Assembly (NCBI GenBank): GCA_035549175.1
Contig: DASZRL010000057.1
Location: forward strand, 1 to 56,973
Reading direction: 5' to 3'
Length of the DNA: 56,973 nucleotides
Origin: DASTSN01 sp035549175
Lineage (GTDB): Bacteria; Bacteroidota; Bacteroidia; Chitinophagales; Chitinophagaceae
The number at the start of each line of letters is the position of its first letter. The first letter of the stretch is position 1. This document shows, in pieces, positions 1 through 7,213 of the stretch. The translations under genes and the position numbers were made by a program. The notes under the pieces were generated by a model that worked only from the letters and a program-made list of their open reading frames with translations, was not told the DNA's origin and did no database searches.

Positions 1-220
1 CGCGCCAGGCCAGTTCCTGCACTAACTTATTCATCGCCGGCAGGCTGGCACCGCGGCGCAGCAGGTGCTGGAGAATCAGCCGCGTGCTGATGACGCCCCG
101 CGAGATGTAGGGGGACAGGCGGGTTACGGCCCCACTGGTAAAATTTCTGCTGCGGCCGTACTGGACCGGGTCCACCTGGTCCAGCAGTGCGAGTATTTCC
201 GGGTATGCGGTCGGGAACAT
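1..220 (-). CDS. Photolyase/cryptochrome-like FAD-binding protein, N-terminal part only
   Basis: A reading frame starts with ATG at 220 and runs off the left edge, leaving about 73 N-terminal residues. The visible part contains YGRSRNFTSGAVTRLSPYIS followed by RGVISTR and KLVQELAWR. I recognise these as the conserved start of the FAD-binding (helical) domain of deoxyribodipyrimidine photolyases and related cryptochrome-like proteins. The protein begins directly with this domain, so it may be the short type without a full N-terminal antenna domain. Such proteins bind FAD; those that are true photolyases repair UV-induced pyrimidine dimers with blue light, and the fragment cannot show whether this one does. 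The flavin reductase gene lies 137 bp upstream on the same strand, a plausible flavin-related pair. Confidence 0.8.
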   Translation of the reverse strand, partial: MFPTAYPEILALLDQVDPVQYGRSRNFTSGAVTRLSPYISRGVISTRLILQHLLRRGASLPAMNKLVQELAWR

Positions 221-357
221 AAATGACTTTGTGCTTCAACGTACCATTCGGAATTTGGTTTGACCGGGTTGCCCATCGCCGCATTTTGTGGAAGGATTTA
301 CCCGCCCTGCGGCCAGGGGCTGAACAAAAGGACGGCTGGCCGGCGCCGGGCGGCCTC

Positions 358-846
358 TCAGGCCGTTATGATTCCCCGGGCCCGCAGGTCACCGGTCTGC
401 AGTTCCCGGCCATCCCGAAGATTCCTGTACGCCAGGACCTCGCAGAAAAATAACCTGTGGTCCCCGCCCGGCCACTGCGCCAGCGCGCGCAGTTCGATCA
501 GGGCCAGACTTTGCGCCAGGCAGGAAAACCCGTTCCAGGTGCAGAGCGGATGACGGTTTCCCAGCCGGGCCGGCTTGGACACGAAGCGGCCGCTTTGTTT
601 ACCCAGCAGCCGAACCAGGGGGTACTGGTCCTCCGCGAGCAGCTGCAATACAAAATGGGGATCCTGCTGCAGGTTTTCCAGGGTGCGGGTGCCTTCGTAG
701 ACGGCCACGATAAAGCGCTTTGGATGCAGGCTCACCGCCGTGACATACGTGCAGATGTTCATATTGAAGCCATGCCGGGGATCCTGGCTGCAGACCGAAT
801 AAACAGGCTGGCTGATGCGGTTCCAGGGTTTCTTGCGAAGACTCAT
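358..846 (-). CDS. Flavin reductase-like, FMN-binding split-barrel protein
   Basis: A 162-residue protein resembling the flavin reductase-like domain family. The fold signature is visible as a central stretch FNMNICTYVTAVSLHPKRF followed by VYEGTRTLENL and a hydrophobic FVLQLLAEDQ segment, the pattern in which these proteins hold FMN at a dimer interface. The family includes NAD(P)H:flavin oxidoreductases and small flavoproteins of unknown substrate, and nothing here fixes which. There is no signal peptide, so it is cytoplasmic. It sits just upstream of the photolyase-like gene on the same strand, which could mean it supplies or reduces flavin there; that is inference. Confidence 0.75.
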   Translation of the reverse strand: MSLRKKPWNRISQPVYSVCSQDPRHGFNMNICTYVTAVSLHPKRFIVAVYEGTRTLENLQQDPHFVLQLLAEDQYPLVRLLGKQSGRFVSKPARLGNRHPLCTWNGFSCLAQSLALIELRALAQWPGGDHRLFFCEVLAYRNLRDGRELQTGDLRARGIITA

Positions 847-993
847 GCGATCCGGGTTTTCCAGTTCTCTGACCCTGCGGGAGCGGGCCGGGCCCGGGTA
901 CGCCGGCGAAGCGCGTGCAGGTTCGCCGTTCCAACAAGCCGGCGGGGGATTTGTTCAGACCGGTTCGTCCTAACGGATGTTAGAATATTCTAC

Positions 994-1001
994 TATTTTT
1001 G
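994..1001 (+). promoter_or_regulatory. -7 promoter box of the proline dehydrogenase gene
   Basis: TATTTTTG matches the Bacteroidota -7 consensus TAnnTTTG and lies 21 nt before the ATG at 1023. I see no good TTTG -33 element 19 nt upstream. Confidence 0.5.
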
Positions 1002-1022
1002 CGGCTACTTTATCAGTTCCGT

Positions 1023-2255
1023 ATGGATTCTTCGCAGCCCGTCATATCGTTTGACAATACCGAGTGGGCCTTTGCCTACCGCAGTGATAAACAACTTCGT
1101 AAATCCAATTTCCTGTTTTCCCTGATGGACAAACCCTGGCTGGTGAAAATGGCCGTGCGCCTGACGCCGCCGATGATCCGGGCCGGTCTGCCGGTAAAGG
1201 GCCTGGTCCGTCATACCATCTTTGAGCAGTTTGTAGGCGGGGAAACCCTGGAGGAAACGGCCCAGGTGGCGCGCAGGCTGGGTGAATACCAGGTGCAGGT
1301 CATCCTGGATTACGGCGTGGAAGGCAAGGAAGGAGAGGACAGCTTTGATCACGCCTGCGAGGAATTTATCAAAGTGATTCGCTATGCGGCGACCCAACCC
1401 AATATCCCGTTCATGAGCGTAAAGGTCACCGGTATTGCCCGGTTTGCCCTGCTGGAAAGACTTGACGCATTGATGGCGCAGGCCAGCGGAACCCTGATGA
1501 AGCGGTACCTGCAGGCCGTGGATACGCTGGACGTAAGGGAACGGGAGGAATGGCACCGGGTGCGCCACCGGATGATGCAGGTCTGCGAAGAAGGAAGCGC
1601 CCGCGGGATCGGCGTGCTGGTGGATGCCGAAGAAAGCTGGATCCAGGACCCGGTAGATGCTTTGACCATCCTGATGATGGATACCTTTAACCAGGAACAG
1701 GCCGTGGTGTATAATACCCTGCAGCACTACCGTCATGACCGGCTGGCTTTCCTGCATGACTCGCTGGAAGCCGCCCGCCAGCGGCATTTTATTCTGGGGG
1801 CCAAACTGGTCCGGGGGGCCTATATGGAAAAGGAGCGGGACCGGGCGCAGGAAATGGGGTATCCTTCTCCCATTCAGCCGGACAAGGCCAGCACCGACCG
1901 CGATTACGATGAAGCCGTGCGGGTATGTATCGATAACCTGGATCAGGTCAGCCTGATTGTGGCGTCGCATAATGAACACAGCAACCTGGCGGCGGTGCGT
2001 CTGCTGGAGCAGCGGGGACTTCCGCTGAACCATCCCCGCGTCCATTTCAGCCAGCTGTACGGCATGAGCGACAATATCACCTTTAACCTGGCCCACGCGG
2101 GATGCCGGGTCAGCAAGTATCTCCCCTTCGGACCTATCCGCGATGTCATTCCCTACCTGATGCGCAGGGCCCAGGAAAATACCTCCGTGAAGGGACAGAC
2201 TGGCCGGGAACTCAGCCTAATTAAAAAGGAAATCAGGCGCCGGGCGGCCCGGTAG
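1023..2255 (+). CDS. Proline dehydrogenase (PRODH)
   Basis: A 410-residue single-domain proline dehydrogenase. It oxidises L-proline to delta-1-pyrroline-5-carboxylate with FAD and passes electrons to the quinone pool, so it probably acts at the inner face of the cytoplasmic membrane. The TIM-barrel signatures are clear: VDAEESWIQ, AKLVRGAYMEKERDRA, a SHNEHSN segment and the C-terminal YLPFGPIRDVIPYLMRRAQE, whose two arginines bind the substrate carboxylate in this family. An upstream in-frame TTG exists at 999, but the ATG at 1023 gives the better start (MDSSQPV) with a promoter box placed before it. The second enzyme of proline catabolism is not in this window. It is divergent from the flavin reductase. 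Confidence 0.93.
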   Translation: MDSSQPVISFDNTEWAFAYRSDKQLRKSNFLFSLMDKPWLVKMAVRLTPPMIRAGLPVKGLVRHTIFEQFVGGETLEETAQVARRLGEYQVQVILDYGVEGKEGEDSFDHACEEFIKVIRYAATQPNIPFMSVKVTGIARFALLERLDALMAQASGTLMKRYLQAVDTLDVREREEWHRVRHRMMQVCEEGSARGIGVLVDAEESWIQDPVDALTILMMDTFNQEQAVVYNTLQHYRHDRLAFLHDSLEAARQRHFILGAKLVRGAYMEKERDRAQEMGYPSPIQPDKASTDRDYDEAVRVCIDNLDQVSLIVASHNEHSNLAAVRLLEQRGLPLNHPRVHFSQLYGMSDNITFNLAHAGCRVSKYLPFGPIRDVIPYLMRRAQENTSVKGQTGRELSLIKKEIRRRAAR

Positions 2256-2282
2256 CCGGGCAGGACGGGTATGTACCGGTAA

Positions 2283-2301
2283 CGGCAGGCTCAGCCTGCC
2301 G
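2283..2301. terminator. Palindromic hairpin between convergent genes
   Basis: A 9+1+9 perfect palindrome (CGGCAGGCT c AGCCTGCCG) lies between the converging proline dehydrogenase and yigZ genes and overlaps the yigZ stop codon. It has no T-run, so its role as a bidirectional terminator is only probable. Confidence 0.45.
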
Positions 2302-2908
2302 CTGGCACCGGCGTTTTTTCCACCTGAGGCAGGTCACCCAGCCGGAGCAGGCAGATCGCCAGGTTTTTGCGGGGAATGCCTATATCCAGGCGGCAGAAAA
2401 GCTGGAGGTCCTGGTGATGGATGGTGCAATCGTACTGGCGTATCAGGTGAAGTACCTCGTTAAGCCGCGTGTAATCGAACTGCAGGCGGTAGCGTTCCTC
2501 CACCGGCTTCTGGAGTACCGGCGTGGTTTGCAGCGCCAGGGCCGCAGCCGTCTTGTAGGCATGGATCAGTCCCGGGACCCCCAGCAGGGTCCCCCCGAAA
2601 TACCGCACCACCACGACCATCACCTGGGTGAGCCCGCGGCTGTCGAGCTGGCCGAGAATGGGCCTGCCGGCCGTGCCGGAAGGTTCCCCGTCGTCACTGA
2701 CGCGAAACGGGGTTCCGTCCAGGCCAAGCCGGTAGGCAAAGCAATGGTGCGTGGCCTTGGCATGCTCCTTTTTCAGCAGGGCAAGCTTCTCCTTGCATTC
2801 CGCCGCATTTTGTACCGGGAAGGCATAAGCGATAAACCGGCTGCCCCGGTCCCGGAACTCCGCCTGGGAGGGCTTGGCAATGGTATTATAGGTGTAGGGG
2901 GCGCTCAT
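2291..2908 (-). CDS. yigZ: YigZ/IMPACT family protein
   Basis: A 205-residue protein of the YigZ (UPF0029/IMPACT) family. The N-terminal IMPACT domain shows the expected SRFIAYAFPV, KATHHCFAYRLG, DDGEPSGTAGRPIL and VVVVRYFGGTLLGVPGL blocks at about residues 23-120. The smaller C-terminal ferredoxin-like DUF1949 domain follows. The biochemical role of bacterial YigZ is not settled; the eukaryotic relative IMPACT affects translation control through GCN1. Its ATG overlaps the ribD stop as ATGA (2905-2908), so the two are probably translationally coupled. Confidence 0.92.
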   Translation of the reverse strand: MSAPYTYNTIAKPSQAEFRDRGSRFIAYAFPVQNAAECKEKLALLKKEHAKATHHCFAYRLGLDGTPFRVSDDGEPSGTAGRPILGQLDSRGLTQVMVVVVRYFGGTLLGVPGLIHAYKTAAALALQTTPVLQKPVEERYRLQFDYTRLNEVLHLIRQYDCTIHHQDLQLFCRLDIGIPRKNLAICLLRLGDLPQVEKTPVPAAG

Positions 2909-3963
2909 GGGTTTGCGGGGGGAGCTAGGGGTTGAAGCACGGTGATGCGGTCTTCGCCCAGCGGGTACTCGCTCACCTGCTGGCAGGGACCCGGTGTGGG
3001 CGCCGGGATGCCCCCCGGTATCCGCAGGCGGGTGCCGGTGATGATCCGGATTTCATCCCAGGTGCCTTCATCCAGGAAGGACTGCAGCAGCCGGGCACCT
3101 CCCTCCACCAGGACACTCTGGAGCTGTAACTCGTACAGGGCCGAGCAGATCCGGGATACCGCGCTGCCGGAGCCGGCAAGCCGGTGAAATACCAGGGGGA
3201 TCTGCCCTTCCGACTTCAAATCATTGAGCACGACGGTGGGCTGGCTTCCGTCGAAAAGCCTGAGTCCCGGTGGCAGGCGCAGGCGGCGGTCCACCACCAC
3301 CCGGACGGGGGAGGGGCCGTTCCACAGGCGGTTGGTCAGCTGCGGATCATCGGACCGGGCGGTTTCGGTTCCTACCAGGATGGCGGCTTCCTCACTGCGC
3401 CAGCGATGCACGAGGCGGTCCGTCAGCGGCTGGCTGATGCGGAGCTGACGCGTGCCGGCTGCCCCGATCCGGCCATCGGCGCTTTGCGCCCATTTCAGGA
3501 TGACATAGGGGCGACGCCGGGTGTGAAAGGTGATAAACCGCCGGTTCCGGTCGCGGGAAGCCTCCTCCAGGATTCCGGTAACCACCTCGACACCGGCTGC
3601 CCGGAGTTGGTCCATGCCCCGGCCATCGACCTGGTCAAAGGGATCCCGGCAACCAATGACCACCCGGGGAATCCGTCTGCGGATAATCAGGTCGGTACAG
3701 GGGGGTGTCTTACCAAAATGGGCGCAGGGCTCCAGAGAAACGTACAGGGTGGAGGCGGGGATCAGGGGCTGGTCTGTTGCCCTGACGGAAGCCAGGCAGT
3801 TTACCTCGGCATGTGCCTGCCCGAAGCGGTGATGGTAGCCTTCCCCGATAATGCGGTCGCCATGGACCAGGACCGCTCCCACCATCGGGTTGGGTGCCAC
3901 GTAGCCTGCCGCCCTTCCGGCCAGCTGCAGGCATCGCATCATATAGCGCGCATCAGGAGTCAT
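2905..3963 (-). CDS. ribD: Bifunctional riboflavin biosynthesis deaminase/reductase RibD
   Basis: A 352-residue RibD. It catalyses two early steps of riboflavin synthesis: deamination of diaminohydroxyphosphoribosylaminopyrimidine, then NADPH-dependent reduction of the ribosyl side chain. The N-terminal zinc deaminase domain shows YVAPNPMVGAVLV, the HAEVNCL zinc/catalytic motif and LEPCAHFGKTPPCTDLII with the two zinc cysteines. The C-terminal reductase begins near RRPYVILKWAQSADGRIG and includes VLVEGGARLLQSFL. The ATG at 3963 is chosen because the protein then begins MTPDARYMMRCLQLA, just before the conserved fold; the frame stays open upstream only by chance. First gene of a ribD-yigZ pair, divergent from prmC. 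Confidence 0.94.
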   Translation of the reverse strand: MTPDARYMMRCLQLAGRAAGYVAPNPMVGAVLVHGDRIIGEGYHHRFGQAHAEVNCLASVRATDQPLIPASTLYVSLEPCAHFGKTPPCTDLIIRRRIPRVVIGCRDPFDQVDGRGMDQLRAAGVEVVTGILEEASRDRNRRFITFHTRRRPYVILKWAQSADGRIGAAGTRQLRISQPLTDRLVHRWRSEEAAILVGTETARSDDPQLTNRLWNGPSPVRVVVDRRLRLPPGLRLFDGSQPTVVLNDLKSEGQIPLVFHRLAGSGSAVSRICSALYELQLQSVLVEGGARLLQSFLDEGTWDEIRIITGTRLRIPGGIPAPTPGPCQQVSEYPLGEDRITVLQPLAPPANP

Positions 3964-3971
3964 AACCGGGT

Positions 3972-3979
3972 GCAAGATA
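3972..3979 (-). promoter_or_regulatory. Possible -7 box of ribD
   Basis: On the minus strand TATCTTGC, an imperfect TAnnTTTG, lies 8 nt before the ribD ATG. If used, the leader would be only a few nucleotides long. Confidence 0.35.
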
Positions 3980-4024
3980 CGCCATCGGCCCGCTTGTTGG
4001 CGGGCCTGCCTGCGGGGCATGTCG

Positions 4025-4032
4025 TATGTTTG
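4025..4032 (+). promoter_or_regulatory. -7 box of prmC, leaderless spacing
   Basis: TATGTTTG fits TAnnTTTG exactly and ends 3 nt before the prmC ATG (spacer CAC). Transcription should then begin at or slightly inside the start codon. Confidence 0.55.
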
Positions 4033-4035
4033 CAC

Positions 4036-4899
4036 ATGACCTTGCACGAAGCGACCCTGCAGCTGGTATACCGCCTTATGGCGTATTATGATGCTGCCGA
4101 GGCCCGCAATATCGCAGACCTTGTTATGGAACACCTCACCGGCTGGACGCGGATTGACCGCGTGCTCCACAAAACGCTGCCGCTGTCCCTTCCCCAGCAG
4201 CAGGAGCTGGAGGCAATGACCGGGCGGCTGGTGCGTCCGGAGCCGGTTCAGTATGTCCTGGGGGAAGCCTGGTTTGCGGGCCGCAGATTCCGGGTGAATG
4301 AAGGGGTGCTCATTCCCCGTCCCGAAACCGAAGAACTGGTTGCTTGGGCGGGAAAGGACCTGTCCGCGGCAGGCGGCCATCCCCGGGTGCTGGACATCGG
4401 CACCGGTAGCGGGTGTATTGCCGTGACCCTGAAACTGGGTTGCCCGGCGGCCGAGGTCTGGGCCTGCGATATCAGCACCGCCGCCCTGGAAACCGCCGCG
4501 GGCAATGCCGGCAGCCTGGGTGCTGCAATTCGCCTGGAGGCGGTGAATTTCCTGGAAAAGACCACCTGGGATACCTTACCTTTTTTTGATGTCCTGGTGA
4601 GTAATCCGCCGTATATCCCGCTTACGGAGCGGGAGAGTCTCCCGCCCCACGTGCGGGATTTTGAGCCGCCGCTGGCCCTGTTTGTTCCGGAGGCCGATCC
4701 CCTTGTTTTTTACCGGGCCATTGCCCGGTTTGCCACTGAACACCTGAACCCCGGGGGCAGGATATACCTGGAGATCCACGAGCAGCTGGGAGAAGCCGTG
4801 CTTCACCTGCTGCGGGAATCCGGGTTCCGCCCTGAGCTGAGAAAGGACATGCAGGGAAAAGACAGGATGATCCGGGCGGTCCGGGAAAGCGACGGCTGA
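4036..4899 (+). CDS. prmC: Peptide chain release factor N5-glutamine methyltransferase PrmC
   Basis: A 287-residue PrmC/HemK. It methylates the glutamine of the GGQ motif in release factors RF1 and RF2 using S-adenosylmethionine, which raises termination efficiency. The N-terminal helical domain is followed by PVQYVLGEAWFAG, then RPETEELV, the SAM-binding loop VLDIGTGSGCIAV, and the catalytic VSNPPYIP motif, all in the usual order and spacing. The length is normal for the family. The reading frame stays open far upstream, but homology begins at this ATG and a promoter box ends 3 nt before it. Divergent from ribD across 72 bp. Confidence 0.95.
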   Translation: MTLHEATLQLVYRLMAYYDAAEARNIADLVMEHLTGWTRIDRVLHKTLPLSLPQQQELEAMTGRLVRPEPVQYVLGEAWFAGRRFRVNEGVLIPRPETEELVAWAGKDLSAAGGHPRVLDIGTGSGCIAVTLKLGCPAAEVWACDISTAALETAAGNAGSLGAAIRLEAVNFLEKTTWDTLPFFDVLVSNPPYIPLTERESLPPHVRDFEPPLALFVPEADPLVFYRAIARFATEHLNPGGRIYLEIHEQLGEAVLHLLRESGFRPELRKDMQGKDRMIRAVRESDG

Positions 4900-4911
4900 A
4901 CGGGGTAAAGG

Positions 4912-5313
4912 CTATTTGACGTTGGCGACCACTTTGGCACCCGCCCGCTTGGCTGCCTGCATGATGCGGAAGACCTCTCCGTAAAACGAGACGGTGTCGG
5001 CGTTGACGACCACGGAGGGAGTATCCAGGGGAGACCGGCGGAGGCGCTCCACTTCGGCCTTCAGAATCGTATCAATGGCAGCCACATCCAGCTGCTTCTG
5101 GCCCAGGTAAACCTTCTGGTCCTTGTCAATGGAGATGACGATGTTTTGTTTGGCCTTGGTGTCCTTGGTTCCGTGCGGGTTGTTGACCTTGACGACATTG
5201 GGGTTGGCCAGGGTGGAGGTGATCAGAAAGAACATGAGCAGAATGAAGATGATGTCATTCAGCGAATCCGTGAATACCTCGATTTCCCCTTTATGTTTTT
5301 TTCTGAACTTCAT
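4912..5313 (-). CDS. exbD: ExbD/TolR-type biopolymer transport protein
   Basis: A 133-residue ExbD/TolR family protein. After a short cytoplasmic N-terminus it has one membrane segment, DSLNDIIFILLMFFLITSTL, carrying the aspartate expected for proton use, followed by a periplasmic domain with the terminal YGEVFRIMQAAKRAGAKVV block. With ExbB it forms the proton-driven motor that energises TonB-dependent outer-membrane transport or a Tol-like system. No TonB gene is in the window. The ATG at 5313 removes an implausible 13-residue extension. It follows exbB after 13 bp, clearly one operon. Confidence 0.9.
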   Translation of the reverse strand: MKFRKKHKGEIEVFTDSLNDIIFILLMFFLITSTLANPNVVKVNNPHGTKDTKAKQNIVISIDKDQKVYLGQKQLDVAAIDTILKAEVERLRRSPLDTPSVVVNADTVSFYGEVFRIMQAAKRAGAKVVANVK

Positions 5314-5326
5314 GCGGGTACTCCGT

Positions 5327-6025
5327 TTAGCGGGTGGGTTCCTGTAAAACATCCAGGAAGTCGGCCGCGGAGGCCTCCATCCGGTTGGCCGTCTTGTCGA
5401 TCTGCGCGTTCAGGTAGTTGTAGCCCAAAAAGGCGAGCAGTCCGACGATCAGGCCCGTGATGGATGTGATCAGTTTGGTGTAGATCCCCTGGGAGATGGT
5501 GCCGAGTTCCAGTTCGTTGGCGCGGTAGATCTCCGAAAAGAGCTGCATCAGGCCCACCAGCGTTCCCACGAATCCGAAAATCGGAGCCCCGCGGGAAATG
5601 ACGGATAGGACCCCCATGTTCTTTTCGAGTTTATACATTTCCAGCTGCCCCACATTGTCCATGCTCCGTTCGATGTTATCGATGGGTTTGCCGATGCGCT
5701 GGATCCCCTTGTCGATGATACGGGCCACCGGGTTATTGGTGTTCTTGGCAAAACTCCGGGCCGCGGTGACATTGCCCGTGACGATATGATCCCGGATAAT
5801 GTTCATGAAATTCTGGTCAATGCGGGATGCGTTGCGTATCGCGATATAGCGTTCCACGAAAACATACACGGCGAGCAGCAGCATAATCCCCAGCGGGACC
5901 ATGACCCAACCTCCCATTTTCAGCAGCTCGAAGAAGCTGAGATTTCCATCGCCGTTGGTGTCGCCAGCCGTAACCGTGTGGATCACCCGGTTGGCGGTGT
6001 CGACAATCTGTAGCAGGTCAATCAT
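5327..6025 (-). CDS. exbB: MotA/TolQ/ExbB proton channel protein
   Basis: A 232-residue ExbB/TolQ family channel subunit. A first membrane segment lies near residues 35-55 (GGWVMVPLGIMLLLAVYVFV). After a cytoplasmic loop come GAPIFGFVGTLVGLMQLF and ITSITGLIVGLLAFLGYNYL, the two conserved helices that line the proton path. ExbD, encoded 13 bp downstream, is the partner. The upstream region holds a -7-like box and an 18-bp palindrome, so the operon may be regulated, for example by iron supply or envelope state; the regulator is not identified. Confidence 0.92.
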   Translation of the reverse strand: MIDLLQIVDTANRVIHTVTAGDTNGDGNLSFFELLKMGGWVMVPLGIMLLLAVYVFVERYIAIRNASRIDQNFMNIIRDHIVTGNVTAARSFAKNTNNPVARIIDKGIQRIGKPIDNIERSMDNVGQLEMYKLEKNMGVLSVISRGAPIFGFVGTLVGLMQLFSEIYRANELELGTISQGIYTKLITSITGLIVGLLAFLGYNYLNAQIDKTANRMEASAADFLDVLQEPTR

Positions 6026-6046
6026 AGTTATTTGTCCTTTAGTTCG

Positions 6047-6054
6047 TAAATGTA
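6047..6054 (-). promoter_or_regulatory. Probable -7 box of exbB-exbD
   Basis: TACATTTA on the minus strand, one mismatch from TAnnTTTG, 21 nt before the exbB ATG. Confidence 0.45.
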
Positions 6055-6068
6055 ATATTTCAGGGTAA

Positions 6069-6086
6069 GAAACGCCGTGGCGTTTC
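6069..6086. promoter_or_regulatory. Perfect palindrome upstream of exbB, possible operator
   Basis: GAAACGCC-GT-GGCGTTTC is an 8+2+8 perfect inverted repeat. It lies 15 bp upstream of the probable exbB -7 box and overlaps where the -33 element would sit. The two-base centre suits a dimeric repressor better than an RNA hairpin. Confidence 0.4.
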
Positions 6087-6118
6087 CCGTGATTTTATCA
6101 ACACGGTGTGAATGAACG

Positions 6119-6148
6119 AAAAAAAAAGATGCCGTCTTGCAGACGGCA
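6119..6148 (-). terminator. Rho-independent terminator of the SPFH gene
   Basis: On the minus strand a hairpin with an 8-bp stem (TGCCGTCT/AGACGGCA, 3-nt loop) is followed within two bases by nine consecutive T. It lies between the SPFH gene stop and the exbB promoter, separating the two units. Confidence 0.85.
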
Positions 6149-6204
6149 CCGGGATTTTAGAGGACTTTAACAGATCGGATTACTCGGAAGCCCGCGCCTG
6201 CTGT

Positions 6205-7152
6205 TTACGCGGAAGCAGAACTGCCAGCCTGGCGCACCATCAGGGCCTGGATCTGGCGCATGGTGGACTCCATCCCTTCGGCACTCCCGTCCAGGAAAAT
6301 GACGTTTCCCTTTCCGTACTCGGCGAAGTTCTTGATTGCTTCCGTCCACATGCTGAACAGGATCACATTGGTATCCAGGTTGGCCTGCTTCATCTGTTCG
6401 GCCGCCTCCGTCATGCCCTTGGCCACTTCCTGGCGGAACAGGGCTACTCCCTGGCCGCGCAGGCGGGCGGCTTCCTTTTCGGCTTCCGCCGAAATCTTTA
6501 TGGCATTTCCTTCGGCTTCGGCCGCCTTGGTCTTGGTGATCAGCAGGGCCTGTCCCTCGTTTTCGGCCGCCGCCTTCAGGTTATTGGAGGCCACCACCTT
6601 GCTCATCGAGTCCAGGATCACCTTGTCAAAGGTGATATCATTGATCTGGAGGTCCTGCAGGTGGTAGCCCCAGTTCTCCAGGGTGTGGTCCACCTGCTCC
6701 TTGACATATTCCACGATCTCGCGACGCAGCCCGAGGATCTCGGCCTGTTTCTTGGACGCCACGTAGGTCCGGATGGAGCCTTCGATGGTCCGCACCAGGG
6801 CCTGCATCATGTCCTTTTCCGCAATAAACTTGAAGGCCACCTTTTTGATGGTCTCCTCATCCTGGTCAATGACCGAATACAGCAGCATGGATTTGAAATA
6901 CACGTTGGCCTGGTCTCCCGTGATGGCCTGGAATTCCAGTTCCACAGACCGGTTCTGGTAGGAGATTTTTTTGTAGAGGGTTTCCAGGACCGGGATCTTG
7001 AGGTTCAGGCCCGGCCGGACGATGCGCCGGTATTTCCCGAACAGGGTGATCACCCCCACAAAGCCCTGGTTAATGGTAAAGAAAGATTTGATAAAAACAA
7101 CCAGCAGCACGATCAGCCACCAGAAATTCAGCAGAAAATGTCCGAGGTCCAT
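6205..7152 (-). CDS. SPFH/band 7 (slipin-like) membrane protein
   Basis: A 315-residue SPFH/band-7 protein. One N-terminal membrane segment (residues about 6-24) is followed by the SPFH domain, with INQGFVGVITLFGKYRRIV and PGLNLKIPVLETLYKKISYQ at its start. The C-terminal half is an alanine- and glutamate-rich coiled coil (AENEGQALLITKTKAAEAEG) typical of stomatin, prohibitin and HflK relatives. Such proteins form large membrane-bound ring assemblies that organise lipid microdomains or control proteases. No NfeD partner is adjacent. The ATG at 7152 gives the expected short cytoplasmic start. Terminated by a strong hairpin at 6119-6148. Confidence 0.88.
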   Translation of the reverse strand: MDLGHFLLNFWWLIVLLVVFIKSFFTINQGFVGVITLFGKYRRIVRPGLNLKIPVLETLYKKISYQNRSVELEFQAITGDQANVYFKSMLLYSVIDQDEETIKKVAFKFIAEKDMMQALVRTIEGSIRTYVASKKQAEILGLRREIVEYVKEQVDHTLENWGYHLQDLQINDITFDKVILDSMSKVVASNNLKAAAENEGQALLITKTKAAEAEGNAIKISAEAEKEAARLRGQGVALFRQEVAKGMTEAAEQMKQANLDTNVILFSMWTEAIKNFAEYGKGNVIFLDGSAEGMESTMRQIQALMVRQAGSSASA

Positions 7153-7176
7153 GGGAAAGGGTTGATTGGTTCCGGC

Positions 7177-7184
7177 TAAAGATA
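7177..7184 (-). promoter_or_regulatory. Probable -7 box of the SPFH gene
   Basis: TATCTTTA on the minus strand, one mismatch from TAnnTTTG, 24 nt before the ATG. Confidence 0.4.
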
Positions 7185-7213
7185 GTACAAAGGCCAGGCA
7201 GGCGGAAATGAAT

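Noticed and set aside
3184..4035. Upstream extension of prmC by about 280 codons
   Set aside because: This stretch is antisense to ribD, and PrmC homology and the promoter box both begin at 4036.
3964..4380. N-terminal extension of ribD by about 140 codons
   Set aside because: It runs antisense through prmC and has no resemblance to RibD; ATG at 3963 gives the normal start.
6112..7179. 355-codon plus-strand frame opposite the SPFH gene
   Set aside because: Shadow of the coiled-coil coding region; no motif, and the minus-strand gene has domains, start and terminator.
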